DNA from: Vibrio sagamiensis NBRC 104589
GTDB taxonomy: Bacteria > Pseudomonadota > Gammaproteobacteria > Enterobacterales > Vibrionaceae
NCBI RefSeq assembly: GCF_007990935.1
Contig: NZ_BJXJ01000006.1
Location: forward strand, 62,001 to 126,000
Length of the DNA: 64,000 bases
Reading direction: 5' to 3'
How positions within the stretch are numbered: position 1 is the stretch's first letter; each line of letters opens with the position of its first letter. Below are positions 36,486 to 45,901 of this stretch, in pieces. The translations under genes were made by a program, and so were the position numbers. The notes under the pieces are model-generated. The model did not search any database and was not told the origin of the DNA. It saw only the letters and a program-made list of their open reading frames with translations.

Positions 36486-37397
36486 ATGGCTATTCCAACT
36501 ATTCTTAATTACACGTTACCTAAATCCAGCCCTGAGAATCGTACTAATTGGTATGTGGAACCCAACCGAGCAGTGCTGCTTATTCACGATATGCAGCAAT
36601 ATTTTCTCGATTATTTCGATGCAGAGAGCGATTTGGTACAAAAACTGATTGCAAACATTCAAACCATCAAACAAGCGTGCGTTGAAGCAGGTATTCCCGT
36701 TGTTTATACCGCACAACCGGGCGATCAATGCCCAAAAGAGCGGGCTTTATTGACCGATTTTTGGGGCCCGGGTTTAAAAGCGGAGCATCAAGTTACACGC
36801 ATTGTTGAGTCACTTGAGCCGACGCAAGATGACTTGCTCTTGACTAAGTGGCGTTATAGCGCCTTTCAACGCACATCATTACAAGCGTTTATGCAAGAAG
36901 AAAAAAGAGACCAACTTATTATTGTTGGTGTGTATGCACATATTGGTTGCCTTCAAACGGCATCTGAAGCATTTATGAATGATATTCAAGCGTTTATGAT
37001 AACTAATGCCGTTGCGGACTTTTCATTAGATGAACATGAAATGGCGCTCAATTATGTCGCTGGTCGATGCGGTCATGTGCTCGATAAAGACCAATTTTTG
37101 CATCAAGTGACGCAGACAACGAATAGCGACCTTTCTGATCAACAGCAGTATGTCGCTCCTCGGTCGATATCACAGCTCCAACAACAACTCGCAGCGTTAT
37201 TGGATGTATCAGTAGAGGAACTGACTCCCCATGATCATTTAACCGATTTTGGCTTGGATTCTATTCGTGTCATGACCTTGCTAAGTCATTGGCAAAAAGA
37301 GGGCTTAGACATCCATTTTATGGAGCTAGCGACCCAACCGAATCTGACGGGGTGGTGGCAAGTGATTCAAACTAAGCAAGCGCTACACTCGGCATGA
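36486..37397 (+). CDS. entB: Isochorismatase with C-terminal aryl carrier protein
   Basis: A 303-residue bifunctional protein. Residues 1-205 are the isochorismatase that forms 2,3-dihydro-DHB (VLLIHDMQQYFLDYF with the catalytic Asp, LTKWRYSAF with the Lys, GVYAHIGCLQTASEAF). Residues 225-303 are the aryl carrier domain with Ser259 in FGLDSIRVM as the phosphopantetheine site, which receives DHB from the EntE homologue. AAGGAAAG precedes the ATG and the synthetase gene follows 13 bases after the stop. Confidence 0.96.
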   Translation: MAIPTILNYTLPKSSPENRTNWYVEPNRAVLLIHDMQQYFLDYFDAESDLVQKLIANIQTIKQACVEAGIPVVYTAQPGDQCPKERALLTDFWGPGLKAEHQVTRIVESLEPTQDDLLLTKWRYSAFQRTSLQAFMQEEKRDQLIIVGVYAHIGCLQTASEAFMNDIQAFMITNAVADFSLDEHEMALNYVAGRCGHVLDKDQFLHQVTQTTNSDLSDQQQYVAPRSISQLQQQLAALLDVSVEELTPHDHLTDFGLDSIRVMTLLSHWQKEGLDIHFMELATQPNLTGWWQVIQTKQALHSA

Positions 37398-37410
37398 TGG
37401 GAGAGGTGTT

Positions 37411-40400
37411 ATGTCTGTTGTTCAAACTCAGAATAAAATGTTATTACCTTTGACCGATGCCCAATCTGGTATTTGGTTTGCTCAACATCGTGTTCCAAAT
37501 AATCCTGTTTATACGACGGGAGAATATCTTGTTATCTCTGGCGACTTCAATGAGCCTTGTTTTGTTGAAGCAATGACGGTTGCTATTAACGAAGCGGATA
37601 CCTTACATGCTCAATTTATTATGTTACGCAACGAGCCACACTTATATATTGAGCATCAAGCTTGGCAAGTTCAAAAGGTGAATATGTCCAAGCAAGACGC
37701 ACCTCATCAGGCTGCGTTAGATTGGATGAATAAAGCATTAGCAAAGTCGATTGATTTGGAAAAGGGGCCGTTATTTTCGACGGCAATACTCACGCTGTCA
37801 GAGCAAGAGCGTATTTGGTTTTTGTCTGCGCATCATATTGTGATTGACGGCTACAGCATGTCATTACTGATGTCACGTGTCGCACATATTTATAATCGTC
37901 TGTTAGCTGGCCAGCCATTTGAAAGCATTACTTATGCGAGCCAACAAGCCATGCTCGAAGAAGACCAGAAATATAAAGCCTCACAACAATATCAGTCCGA
38001 TCGCGACTTTTATTTACATCACTATGCCCAGATGCCCGAAAGCGTTTCGTTAGCTGGTAAACCTTCAGCTATGGCTGAGCACTTTTTTAGAGTAAAAGGT
38101 GAGCTGGACGTTCAAAGTACAGCTCAACTGCATTGCGCGGCGCAGCATAGTGAGACAACTTGGCCTTGTGTTCTGTTGGCAGCCATTGCCACTTATATAC
38201 ATCGCATGACGAATGCGAAGGAAGTGGTGCTAGGTGTACCATTGATGGGGAGATTAGGTTCTGTCGCTATTCAAACGCCAGCAATGCGGGTCAATATATT
38301 GCCAGTAAGAGTTCAGTTTGAGCCCAACATGGAGACAAGTGATCTGATTCAGCAAGTAAGTCATGAGTTTTCACTTGTTCGACAGCATCAACATTACCGT
38401 TATGAGCATTTGCATCGAGAGCTTAACTTAGTCAAAGACAAACGTAATTTGTTTGGTCCGTTGGTTAATATCATGCCTTTTACTCATCAGCCTAAATTGG
38501 GTGAGTCAACGACGCAGTTACGCAACTTGTCTGCAGGGCCCGTTGAAGACCTCTCGGTGTATTGTTATCAATCTGGTGACACCTTGCATCTGGATATGGA
38601 TGCCAATCCAGAACTTTACTCTGAGTCTGAAGTGCAGCAACATCATCGTCGATTGAAGCACTTTATGGGCCACTTTTTTACTAGTGCTCAGTCAACCTTA
38701 CCGAGCAGAATCGCGGATATCGATCTTTTTCTGCCTGGAGAATACGATAAAATCACTCAAACGTGGAATGAGACGTTTCATGATATTCCAGACACGACAC
38801 TTTCGGCATTAATGGCTCGACAAAGGATCGTAACGCCGAATGCAACTGCGCTGATTTTTGACGATACTAAACTGAGCTACGAGCAATTAGGGCGCAAAGT
38901 GTACTCTTTGACTCAATGGCTTATCGGACAAGGTATTGATCTTGGGGATCGTATTGCAGTTTGTGTACCGAGAAGTGAGGAGTTGATTGTCGTTCAACAA
39001 GCCATTTTGGCCGCTGGAGCGGTTTATGTCCCAATTGACCCTGATTATCCATCAGCTCGCATTCGCTTCATGCTTTCATCTTCAGCACCTAGAAGGGTTT
39101 TCACCACGTCAGCTTTGATCAGTAAACTGCCATCAGAAAGTGAATTAACCTTGGTCGATGATGAATTATTGCCTTGGATATATCAAAATGTTGAGCCGCT
39201 GCCTCCTCAAGTCACTCCTTTACCCAAATCTCCTGCATATATTATTTATACATCAGGTTCGACGGGGCAGCCCAAAGGTGTCGTGATCAGCCATGATGCG
39301 ATCGTCAATCGTTTATTGTGGATGCAGGCACAGTATCCAATTGATGCCCATGACCGTGTCTTGCAGAAAACCCCATCTGGATTTGATGTATCTGTTTGGG
39401 AATTCTTTTGGCCAATGATGGTTGGAGCATGTTTGGTTGTAGCTAAGCCTGCTGGGCATAAAGATCCCATTTACTTGCAAGAAGTGATTGAAAAGCATCA
39501 AATTACCACTTTGCATTTTGTGCCATCGATGCTGCAATTGTTTGTTCAATACGTAAAGAATCAACAAGGAAATGCTCAACGGTCAGGTGGCCACCAAATA
39601 CATCATCAACACTGTGCCAGTCTGCGTCAGGTCTTTTGTAGTGGTGAAGCTTTGCCGAGCGAATTAGTACAAGAGTATTCGACTTGCTTTGATGCTCCCC
39701 TTGAGAACTTATATGGCCCAACAGAAGCTGCGATTGATGTAACCTATTGGCACTGCCAAGCCAACTCAGCTGAACAGTCGGTACCGATTGGCCGACCAGT
39801 CTGGAATACACAAATTTATATTTTGGATGATGAACTTAAGCCTGTTCCTCCGGGCGTGGTTGGTCATTTACACATTGCAGGGCGTCAATTAGCGTTGGGT
39901 TACCATGGCCAACCCCAACTGACGGCAGAACGCTTTATTGATAATCCTTTTGGTTCGTCAGGGAGCCGGATGTATATGTCAGGAGACCTTGCTCGTTGGC
40001 GTTCCGATGGTGCGATTGAATATTGTGGGCGCAGTGATTTTCAGGTCAAGATACGAGGTCTACGGATTGAACTGGAAGAGATCGAGAGTGCGTTGAATCA
40101 ACACCCTAGTGTCGCGCAATCTGTCGTATTGGCGCAAGAGTATCGAGATAATGACAAACGTTTGGTCGCCTATATTTTACCTACATCCAAGCAGAATACA
40201 GACACTCAAGAACTCATCAACTCTCTTTCCAGCTTGTTACCGAGTTATATGATACCAAGTTATTTTGTGCCGCTTGAAACATGGCCACTAACGGCAAACG
40301 GTAAATTAGATCGTCAAGCATTGCCTAAGCCAGATTTATCTGAGCAAGTTGGGTCACAAGGGCCAACTTGCTTAGTTGAGGAAAGATTATGCAAACTATT

Positions 40401-41385
40401 TGCGGACCTACTTGACCTGCCTAGCGTAGGAGTGACGGATAACTTTTTTGCCTTAGGGGGACATTCCCTTCTTGCCGCGAAGTTAAGTTCTCAAATCAAA
40501 GAATATCTGGGGTATGATCTCCCGCTAGCGACGATTTTTGCTTCACCGACGGTGGCCGGTATAGCTGCTAATTTGGTGGGTAATGACAAGGAGCAAGCCT
40601 TGAATATTGTCTTACCGTTGCGGAGCCATCAACAAAATCCAGCTCTGTTTTGTGTTCACCCGGCAGGTGGCTTGGCTTGGTGCTATGCCTCATTGACTGC
40701 AACCATTTCAGTGAATGTACCGCTGTATGGTATACAAGCGCGTAACTTCTCTAATTCTTCAGCAGCATTGCCCAGAACCATTACGGAAATGGCGCAAGAA
40801 TATGTTGATGCCATTCGTGAAATTCAGCCAACTGGACCCTATCATCTTGTCGGATGGTCGATTGGAGGGATGTTAGTGCATAGAATGGCAGGCTTGATAC
40901 AACAACAAGGGCAAGAGGTTGGGTTAGTCGCAATGATGGATGCTTACCCAGCTGAGCAATGGCAACAGATGCACGTTCAAGGCGATGAACAAGCAATGGA
41001 AGCGCTGATCAGAATGGCTGGGATAGAATATGATCCAATAGCGCATGCTGATCTCAACCGAAGCGAAGTGATTGACGTTCTGCAAAACGCAGGGTCTTCG
41101 ATGGCCAACTTTAGCGCTGATATTCTCTCTACTGTGGTGGATGTGGTGATCAATAACCGTGAGCTTGCACGAGAAGAAGTTGATTACCAATACTGTGGTG
41201 ATGTGCTGTTTTTTAATGCGCAAAAGTTACCGCAAGAAAAGGTACTGAACTTTACAGGCTGGGATAAATATAACCATGGAGATTTTAAAGTCATTGATAT
41301 TGCGTGTTTACATCGAGATATGGTGCGTCCAGATATCCTGCAGCAAATAGGTGAGCATATTCAATCAGAGCTTGCGAAGTTTTAA
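37411..41385 (+). CDS. entF: EntF-like nonribosomal peptide synthetase (C-A-PCP-TE), predicted serine-activating
   Basis: One-module synthetase of 1324 residues (E. coli EntF 1293). Condensation domain about 10-440 with intact HHIVIDG at H141-H142. Adenylation domain about 470-970 (TSGSTGQPKG core). PCP about 980-1050 with Ser1019 in LGGHSL. Thioesterase about 1070-1324 with GWSIGG (Ser1150), an Asp in MMDAYP and His in LHRDM. Pocket residues read from the A domain by GrsA numbering give D-V-W-H-F-S-L-I-D(-K), essentially the serine code. It should join DHB to serine and, through the TE, oligomerise or cyclise it as in enterobactin. No epimerase or second module is present, unlike vanchrobactin VabF. 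Confidence 0.93.
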   Translation: MSVVQTQNKMLLPLTDAQSGIWFAQHRVPNNPVYTTGEYLVISGDFNEPCFVEAMTVAINEADTLHAQFIMLRNEPHLYIEHQAWQVQKVNMSKQDAPHQAALDWMNKALAKSIDLEKGPLFSTAILTLSEQERIWFLSAHHIVIDGYSMSLLMSRVAHIYNRLLAGQPFESITYASQQAMLEEDQKYKASQQYQSDRDFYLHHYAQMPESVSLAGKPSAMAEHFFRVKGELDVQSTAQLHCAAQHSETTWPCVLLAAIATYIHRMTNAKEVVLGVPLMGRLGSVAIQTPAMRVNILPVRVQFEPNMETSDLIQQVSHEFSLVRQHQHYRYEHLHRELNLVKDKRNLFGPLVNIMPFTHQPKLGESTTQLRNLSAGPVEDLSVYCYQSGDTLHLDMDANPELYSESEVQQHHRRLKHFMGHFFTSAQSTLPSRIADIDLFLPGEYDKITQTWNETFHDIPDTTLSALMARQRIVTPNATALIFDDTKLSYEQLGRKVYSLTQWLIGQGIDLGDRIAVCVPRSEELIVVQQAILAAGAVYVPIDPDYPSARIRFMLSSSAPRRVFTTSALISKLPSESELTLVDDELLPWIYQNVEPLPPQVTPLPKSPAYIIYTSGSTGQPKGVVISHDAIVNRLLWMQAQYPIDAHDRVLQKTPSGFDVSVWEFFWPMMVGACLVVAKPAGHKDPIYLQEVIEKHQITTLHFVPSMLQLFVQYVKNQQGNAQRSGGHQIHHQHCASLRQVFCSGEALPSELVQEYSTCFDAPLENLYGPTEAAIDVTYWHCQANSAEQSVPIGRPVWNTQIYILDDELKPVPPGVVGHLHIAGRQLALGYHGQPQLTAERFIDNPFGSSGSRMYMSGDLARWRSDGAIEYCGRSDFQVKIRGLRIELEEIESALNQHPSVAQSVVLAQEYRDNDKRLVAYILPTSKQNTDTQELINSLSSLLPSYMIPSYFVPLETWPLTANGKLDRQALPKPDLSEQVGSQGPTCLVEERLCKLFADLLDLPSVGVTDNFFALGGHSLLAAKLSSQIKEYLGYDLPLATIFASPTVAGIAANLVGNDKEQALNIVLPLRSHQQNPALFCVHPAGGLAWCYASLTATISVNVPLYGIQARNFSNSSAALPRTITEMAQEYVDAIREIQPTGPYHLVGWSIGGMLVHRMAGLIQQQGQEVGLVAMMDAYPAEQWQQMHVQGDEQAMEALIRMAGIEYDPIAHADLNRSEVIDVLQNAGSSMANFSADILSTVVDVVINNRELAREEVDYQYCGDVLFFNAQKLPQEKVLNFTGWDKYNHGDFKVIDIACLHRDMVRPDILQQIGEHIQSELAKF

Positions 41386-41431
41386 GCTTTTGTAAAAGAT
41401 TGGAAGGCTTGTTTAATCCGTCAATTTGACG

Positions 41432-41459
41432 TTGGGAGTGGCGTTTTTGCCACTCTCAA
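41432..41459 (+). terminator. Hairpin after the entC-E-B-F operon
   Basis: TTGGGAGTGGC pairs with GCCACTCTCAA around loop GTTTTT, 47 bases after the synthetase stop. No T run follows on either strand, so it may protect the mRNA end rather than terminate. Confidence 0.4.
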
Positions 41460-41494
41460 TCGCAAGCTTTATCAAGTACCCCCAATCATTATTT

Positions 41495-41574
41495 GCTAAA
41501 AACAGTGGTTGCATAAAGCAGTTGTTTTATAAAACAGTGGCAGCAAAAGCCAGTTGTAGGAAAAACCATCTCGA
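41495..41574. repeat. Degenerate 16-bp tandem repeat (five units)
   Basis: Cut every 16 bases from 41495, the sequence gives GCTAAAAACAGTGGTT, GCATAAAGCAGTTGTT, TTATAAAACAGTGGCA, GCAAAAGCCAGTTGTA and a weaker fifth unit. The AAA(A)xCAGTxG core returns in exact phase. A related array is at 63.2 kb. Confidence 0.6.
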
Positions 41575-41610
41575 AAGACTAACTGACATTGGGTTGGTGC
41601 TTCGCTGATA

Positions 41611-42366
41611 TTATGTGCAGATCGGGGTATCTGGACATGATGACTGGATAAAAAAGCACAATGAAAACACGTAGTCTTGATTAAAAATATAATGACCTTG
41701 AAATTCAAGAGGCGGTAGTTTGGCCAACAGAGAATCTCTGTTGGCGCCAATAAGCTCTACGGTGAATTGGCCTGAGGTATTATCATCTGGTTGCAATGAA
41801 ATTTGAGCATCTAAAAAATCAAAATAGACCTGCACAAATGGATAAAAGCATTTAAAAACACTCTCTTTAATACTAAATATCAAGGCGCTCGGTAGATGAG
41901 TATCTTGATTGAGTACCTGCTGTTCTAAGTGGGTATAGACAACCGACTTTAACTCTTCTGCCAGTGGTACTCTGCGTTCGATATCGATACCGAGACTGGC
42001 AATATGATATTTATCAGCGCAAGCCGCCAAACAAAGTTCTTCCGTATGACTGATGCTGCCGGATATGTTTTTGGGGAAAAGAGGCTCTCTGTTACTACCG
42101 ATCAAAATAGGAGCGTCAATGTAGTTTGGGCGAAGTGTTCTCATTGCTGCACGGGCGGCGTGGCGACCCGCTCTGAATTCGTGTTGACGCTTAGGTACAG
42201 CGTTAGCAATTAACACTTCTTCTTGGCTAAAACCGAGCTGTTGATACATCTCTGTTGTGGCTTTAACCAGACAAATTCCCGTCTTTAGCTGGTTTAGGTT
42301 TTGATTTAAGGTACTGAAAATGTGATCAAAATTATTCTTTTCCAAGATATTATCTCTAAAAGTCAT
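41611..42366 (-). CDS. entD: 4'-phosphopantetheinyl transferase, EntD/Sfp type
   Basis: Transfers phosphopantetheine from CoA to the carrier serines of the EntB and EntF homologues. 251 residues. Signature blocks: SGSISHTEELCLAAC near residue 103, SLGIDIERRVPLAEE near residue 123 (Mg-binding Asp/Glu) and FSIKESVFKCFYP near residue 165. The amino region RAGRHAARAAMR near residue 66 is typical of EntD-like enzymes. Divergent from the receptor gene, sharing a 99-bp region with a strong Fur box. No clear ribosome site precedes the ATG. Confidence 0.93.
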   Translation of the reverse strand: MTFRDNILEKNNFDHIFSTLNQNLNQLKTGICLVKATTEMYQQLGFSQEEVLIANAVPKRQHEFRAGRHAARAAMRTLRPNYIDAPILIGSNREPLFPKNISGSISHTEELCLAACADKYHIASLGIDIERRVPLAEELKSVVYTHLEQQVLNQDTHLPSALIFSIKESVFKCFYPFVQVYFDFLDAQISLQPDDNTSGQFTVELIGANRDSLLAKLPPLEFQGHYIFNQDYVFSLCFFIQSSCPDTPICT

Positions 42367-42385
42367 CGAATGTAACAGTTGCTAA

Positions 42386-42400
42386 TGATAATGATTGTCA
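42386..42400. promoter_or_regulatory. Strong candidate Fur box between entD and the receptor gene
   Basis: TGATAAT-G-ATTGTCA fits the 7-1-7 Fur repeat at 13 of 14 arm positions and extends outward as AATGATAATGATTGTCATT. It is placed to repress both divergent genes when iron is plentiful. Confidence 0.75.
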
Positions 42401-42465
42401 TTTCTTTTTGTTTTTACTAAATTTGAGTCGCTTGATTTATTTATAAAATAGAATAAGGACATTTA

Positions 42466-44415
42466 GTGAAACTCACAACGCAAAAATCGATGTTTATGCC
42501 TAGTGCCATGAGTGGCGTTCTACTGATGATTTGGGCCGATCAAGTTCTCGCCAAAGAGCAAACTTTACCACAGATGGAACGTATGGTAGTAACGGCTTCT
42601 TTAACTGAGCATACCGAGTTAACCGCTCCCGCATCTGTCTCGGTGATCACCGCAGAAAATATTGCAAAAATGCCAGTAAAAGATCTCTCGGAGGCGATTC
42701 GAAGTAGCGTTGGAGTCAACATTCTAAGTGGTTCATCTTATGGACGTAACTCTATTCGTATTCGTGGGCTTGATTCGAAGCATACGCTCATTTTGATTAA
42801 TGGGCGGCGTATTAACTCTCAAGATGCATTGATTCGTGGTAATAACTTTGATTTATCGAGTGTACCAATGTCGGCGATAGAACGGATTGAAGTCGTTCGG
42901 GGCCCTGTCTCCTCTTTGTATGGTTCAGAAGCGATGGGAGGTGTCGTTAATGTTATTTTAAAACCAGCGAACGATGTTTTATCAGGCTCTGCTGGGCTTG
43001 AGTATGAGAATATACTTGAAGGGACAGGGGGAGATGGCGCGAAAGGGCACCTTTATGTAAGTGGTGAATTAACAGAAGGTATGGCAACGAGTGTGATTAT
43101 AGAAGGTTCGACACGTGATCCTTGGCAGACAGCAGAAAGCCCTAAATATGATGCACTAGAAGATAAAGAAACAAAGAATGTCTTTGGTGAACTGAATTGG
43201 CAATTGACCCCAGAACAAAAATTGATTGCTGACATGATGTACACCAATGATGAACGTGAAGCTGATTGGAAACACCCTTCAAACGTTAATACTCAGACAA
43301 ATAAGCAGACATCGACCCGTTGGAATTATGGATTAACCCATGAAGGAGCTTGGGATACCGTTGATACCCAAGCGCGTTTGTACGGTGAAGTGATGAACTT
43401 GAACGATGCGAGTACCGCATACAAGAATGGGGCGGCAGACGTGAAATTGACCAGTAATACGCTCGATTTTAAGGTATCAGGGTTATGGTCACAAACCCAT
43501 GAATGGGTTTTTGGTGGAGAGTACCGACAATCTGAGCTGAATAATGACCGAGACTTGCTGTCGGGCAGTATCGATAGTTCTCAAGGTGCTGTATTTCTCC
43601 AAGGTCAATTCCAGCTTGGTAACTTATCTCTGACTCTGGGCGGTCGAGAAGACTTCCATGAATCATTTGGCAGCCATTTTAGTCCTCGTGCGTATGCAGT
43701 TTACAGTGTCACAGATGATTTTGTGCTTAAAGGTGGCGCTGGTGGAGGTTTCAATGCCCCGACTCAGCTCCAAAGTAATGAGCAAGTGAGAGTGATCAGT
43801 TGTGGTAATCGTTGCTGGCTGATGGGCAGCGAGGACCTCAAGCCTGAAACCTCCGTCAGTTATGAGCTTGGTGCGGCCTATGATATCGCTTCAGTGGGCC
43901 TTGGGCTGACTTACTATTATACCGATATTGAAAATAAAATTGCGCAAGATCGTTCGCGTAAGGTTGCTACATTGAATGAAATGGAAGTCTATACCTACAA
44001 AAATATTGGTAAAGCAGTCATAAAAGGGGTTGAGCTTGAGGGGTGGTTTGATATTAGTGAGACAATAACGCTTTCTGGTAACTACACGTACACGGACGCT
44101 AAAGATAAAAAATCTGGAAAAACTTTGCAGCGGACGCCTGAACATTTAGCCAACTTTGATTTTAACTGGGAAGTAGTTAACTCTGTGACCTTGTTTGCTC
44201 GCGTTAATTATATTGGTGATCAAGTCGTGAGCGTTAATAGAAAAGATAAGTGGGTCGATGGTTATACCTTGGCGGGTATTGGTGCGGCCTATGATGATGC
44301 ACAATGGAATTTTAAGGTCGGTTTCAGCAATTTGTTTGATGCTGACCTGGGAGAGGATTACGGTTATACAGAAAAGGGACAAAGCATTTACTTTAACGCA
44401 ACTTATTCATTTTAG
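42466..44415 (+). CDS. TonB-dependent catecholate siderophore receptor
   Basis: Outer-membrane gated barrel of 649 residues, of the IrgA/FepA/CirA type. Signal peptide ends near LAKEQ (about residue 32). A TonB box-like MERMVVTAS is near residue 38, then the plug domain (SVSVITAENIAKMPVKDLSEAIRSSVGVNIL, RIRGLDSKHTLILINGRRI, ERIEVVRGPVSSLYGSEAMGGVVNVI). The barrel ends at residue 649 in TYSF, with the terminal Phe needed for barrel insertion. GTG start with AAGGA upstream and a Fur box 66 bases away. Together with the biosynthesis genes it should import the locus's own ferric siderophore; the ligand is inferred. Confidence 0.93.
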   Translation: MKLTTQKSMFMPSAMSGVLLMIWADQVLAKEQTLPQMERMVVTASLTEHTELTAPASVSVITAENIAKMPVKDLSEAIRSSVGVNILSGSSYGRNSIRIRGLDSKHTLILINGRRINSQDALIRGNNFDLSSVPMSAIERIEVVRGPVSSLYGSEAMGGVVNVILKPANDVLSGSAGLEYENILEGTGGDGAKGHLYVSGELTEGMATSVIIEGSTRDPWQTAESPKYDALEDKETKNVFGELNWQLTPEQKLIADMMYTNDEREADWKHPSNVNTQTNKQTSTRWNYGLTHEGAWDTVDTQARLYGEVMNLNDASTAYKNGAADVKLTSNTLDFKVSGLWSQTHEWVFGGEYRQSELNNDRDLLSGSIDSSQGAVFLQGQFQLGNLSLTLGGREDFHESFGSHFSPRAYAVYSVTDDFVLKGGAGGGFNAPTQLQSNEQVRVISCGNRCWLMGSEDLKPETSVSYELGAAYDIASVGLGLTYYYTDIENKIAQDRSRKVATLNEMEVYTYKNIGKAVIKGVELEGWFDISETITLSGNYTYTDAKDKKSGKTLQRTPEHLANFDFNWEVVNSVTLFARVNYIGDQVVSVNRKDKWVDGYTLAGIGAAYDDAQWNFKVGFSNLFDADLGEDYGYTEKGQSIYFNATYSF

Positions 44416-44612
44416 TGCCTAGTCCATGCTAATTTTTTCCTAAGCAATATTAAGGCGTTTGAAGTTGCATGGCTGTGCCATTTTAGATGGCTCAGTCACT
44501 TCCCACCACGCAGTAAGAAGAGAATTAGGTATATTCTTGCATGAATAAGGTTCTGTTACCGAGCCTATATTTTGATACACTACGCCCCCATTTCTCTTGT
44601 TGAGCCATCTCT

Positions 44613-45809
44613 ATGTCATTTTCTAAACTTGGTCTAAGTTCCCCAATTACCGATGCGGTTAAGGCGTTAGGTTATGATAAACCAACGTCTATCCAACAGA
44701 AAGCAGTGCCCATTGTATTACGAGGCAAAAACCTGATTGCGGCTGCACAGACGGGAACTGGTAAAACAGCCAGTTTTGTATTGCCTATTTTGGAAAAGCT
44801 CAATCAAGCGGAGACCAAGCGCAGAAAACGAGCACGAGCGATCATTTTAACGCCGACGCGTGAATTAGCACTGCAAGTACATCAGAGTATTGAATCGTAT
44901 GGTAAAAACCTTGCCCTGCGCTCGATAGCGATATTCGGTGGTGTTGATTATGCCCCGCAAAAGCAAGCATTAATCGATGGTGTGGATATTGTCGTAAGTA
45001 CACCGGGACGATTGATCGATCTGTATGGTCAGCGAGCGATTCACTTTGACGAAGTGGAGATGTTAGTTCTCGATGAAGCGGATAAAATGCTCGACATGGG
45101 CTTCATTGATGCGATCGATAAAATCGTTGATTGTATGCCAGAAGATATCCAAAGCTTACTGTTTTCGGCGACTCTCTCAAACCCAGTACGAGATTTGGCT
45201 AAAAATGTCATTATTGATCCTGAAGAAATCACGATAAGCAAAAACAGTGCTTCAAAAGCCAATATCAAACAGTGGATCACGACTGTCGATAAAGATATGA
45301 AGTCGTCTTTACTCAGCTACTTACTCAACAATAATGATTGGTCACAAGTCTTGGTGTTCATTGAAACCAAGCATGGCGCTGCAAAATTAGTCACTCAGCT
45401 AGAAAAACGTGGCATCGTTGCTGAAGCGTTCCATAGTGGTCGTAATCAAAGGGTACGTCAGGAACTGATTGAAAAGTTTAAGGCGGGCCAGTTGCAATAC
45501 CTGATTGCCACAGGCGTTGCTGCGAGAGGCATCGATATCAATGGCCTCCCTGTTGTGATTAATTATGATTTGCCTTACCCAGCAGATGAATACGTGCACC
45601 GCATCGGACGTACGGGACGTGCTGGGGCCCAAGGAGAAGCGATTTCATTAGTCTCTAAAGATGACTTCAAAAACTTATGCATGATAGAAAGCCGCCTTGG
45701 ACATTTGCTTGAGCGTGTTGAAATTGAGGAATTTTTACCACGAAAACCAGTGCCTACCTCCATCCTCAATTATGTCCCCAAGAATAAGAGAAAAATCCGC
45801 CCTGAGTAA
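44613..45809 (+). CDS. DEAD-box ATP-dependent RNA helicase (RhlE-like)
   Basis: RNA helicase of 398 residues with the full motif set: Q motif KPTSIQQKAVP, motif I AQTGTGKT near residue 49, Ia PTRELALQ, TPGR near residue 130, DEAD near residue 154, SAT near residue 185, motif V ATGVAARGIDI near residue 295 and motif VI HRIGRTGRAG near residue 331. Only a short basic tail follows (KNKRKIRPE), so it is one of the small RhlE/DeaD-like paralogues. Likely role in ribosome assembly or mRNA turnover. Not in an operon. Confidence 0.9.
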   Translation: MSFSKLGLSSPITDAVKALGYDKPTSIQQKAVPIVLRGKNLIAAAQTGTGKTASFVLPILEKLNQAETKRRKRARAIILTPTRELALQVHQSIESYGKNLALRSIAIFGGVDYAPQKQALIDGVDIVVSTPGRLIDLYGQRAIHFDEVEMLVLDEADKMLDMGFIDAIDKIVDCMPEDIQSLLFSATLSNPVRDLAKNVIIDPEEITISKNSASKANIKQWITTVDKDMKSSLLSYLLNNNDWSQVLVFIETKHGAAKLVTQLEKRGIVAEAFHSGRNQRVRQELIEKFKAGQLQYLIATGVAARGIDINGLPVVINYDLPYPADEYVHRIGRTGRAGAQGEAISLVSKDDFKNLCMIESRLGHLLERVEIEEFLPRKPVPTSILNYVPKNKRKIRPE

Positions 45810-45901
45810 GGAATTGTTTGCTGAAGATGAGCAGATAAATAAAAATTCCGGACGTTAAAATACCTTCGAATTCAGCGTGCTCTATTAAAAGTGCGATCTG
45901 T

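Noticed and set aside
37411..41385. VabF (vanchrobactin synthetase)
   Set aside because: Only one C-A-PCP-TE module is present, with a serine pocket; vanchrobactin needs an arginine module and epimerisation.
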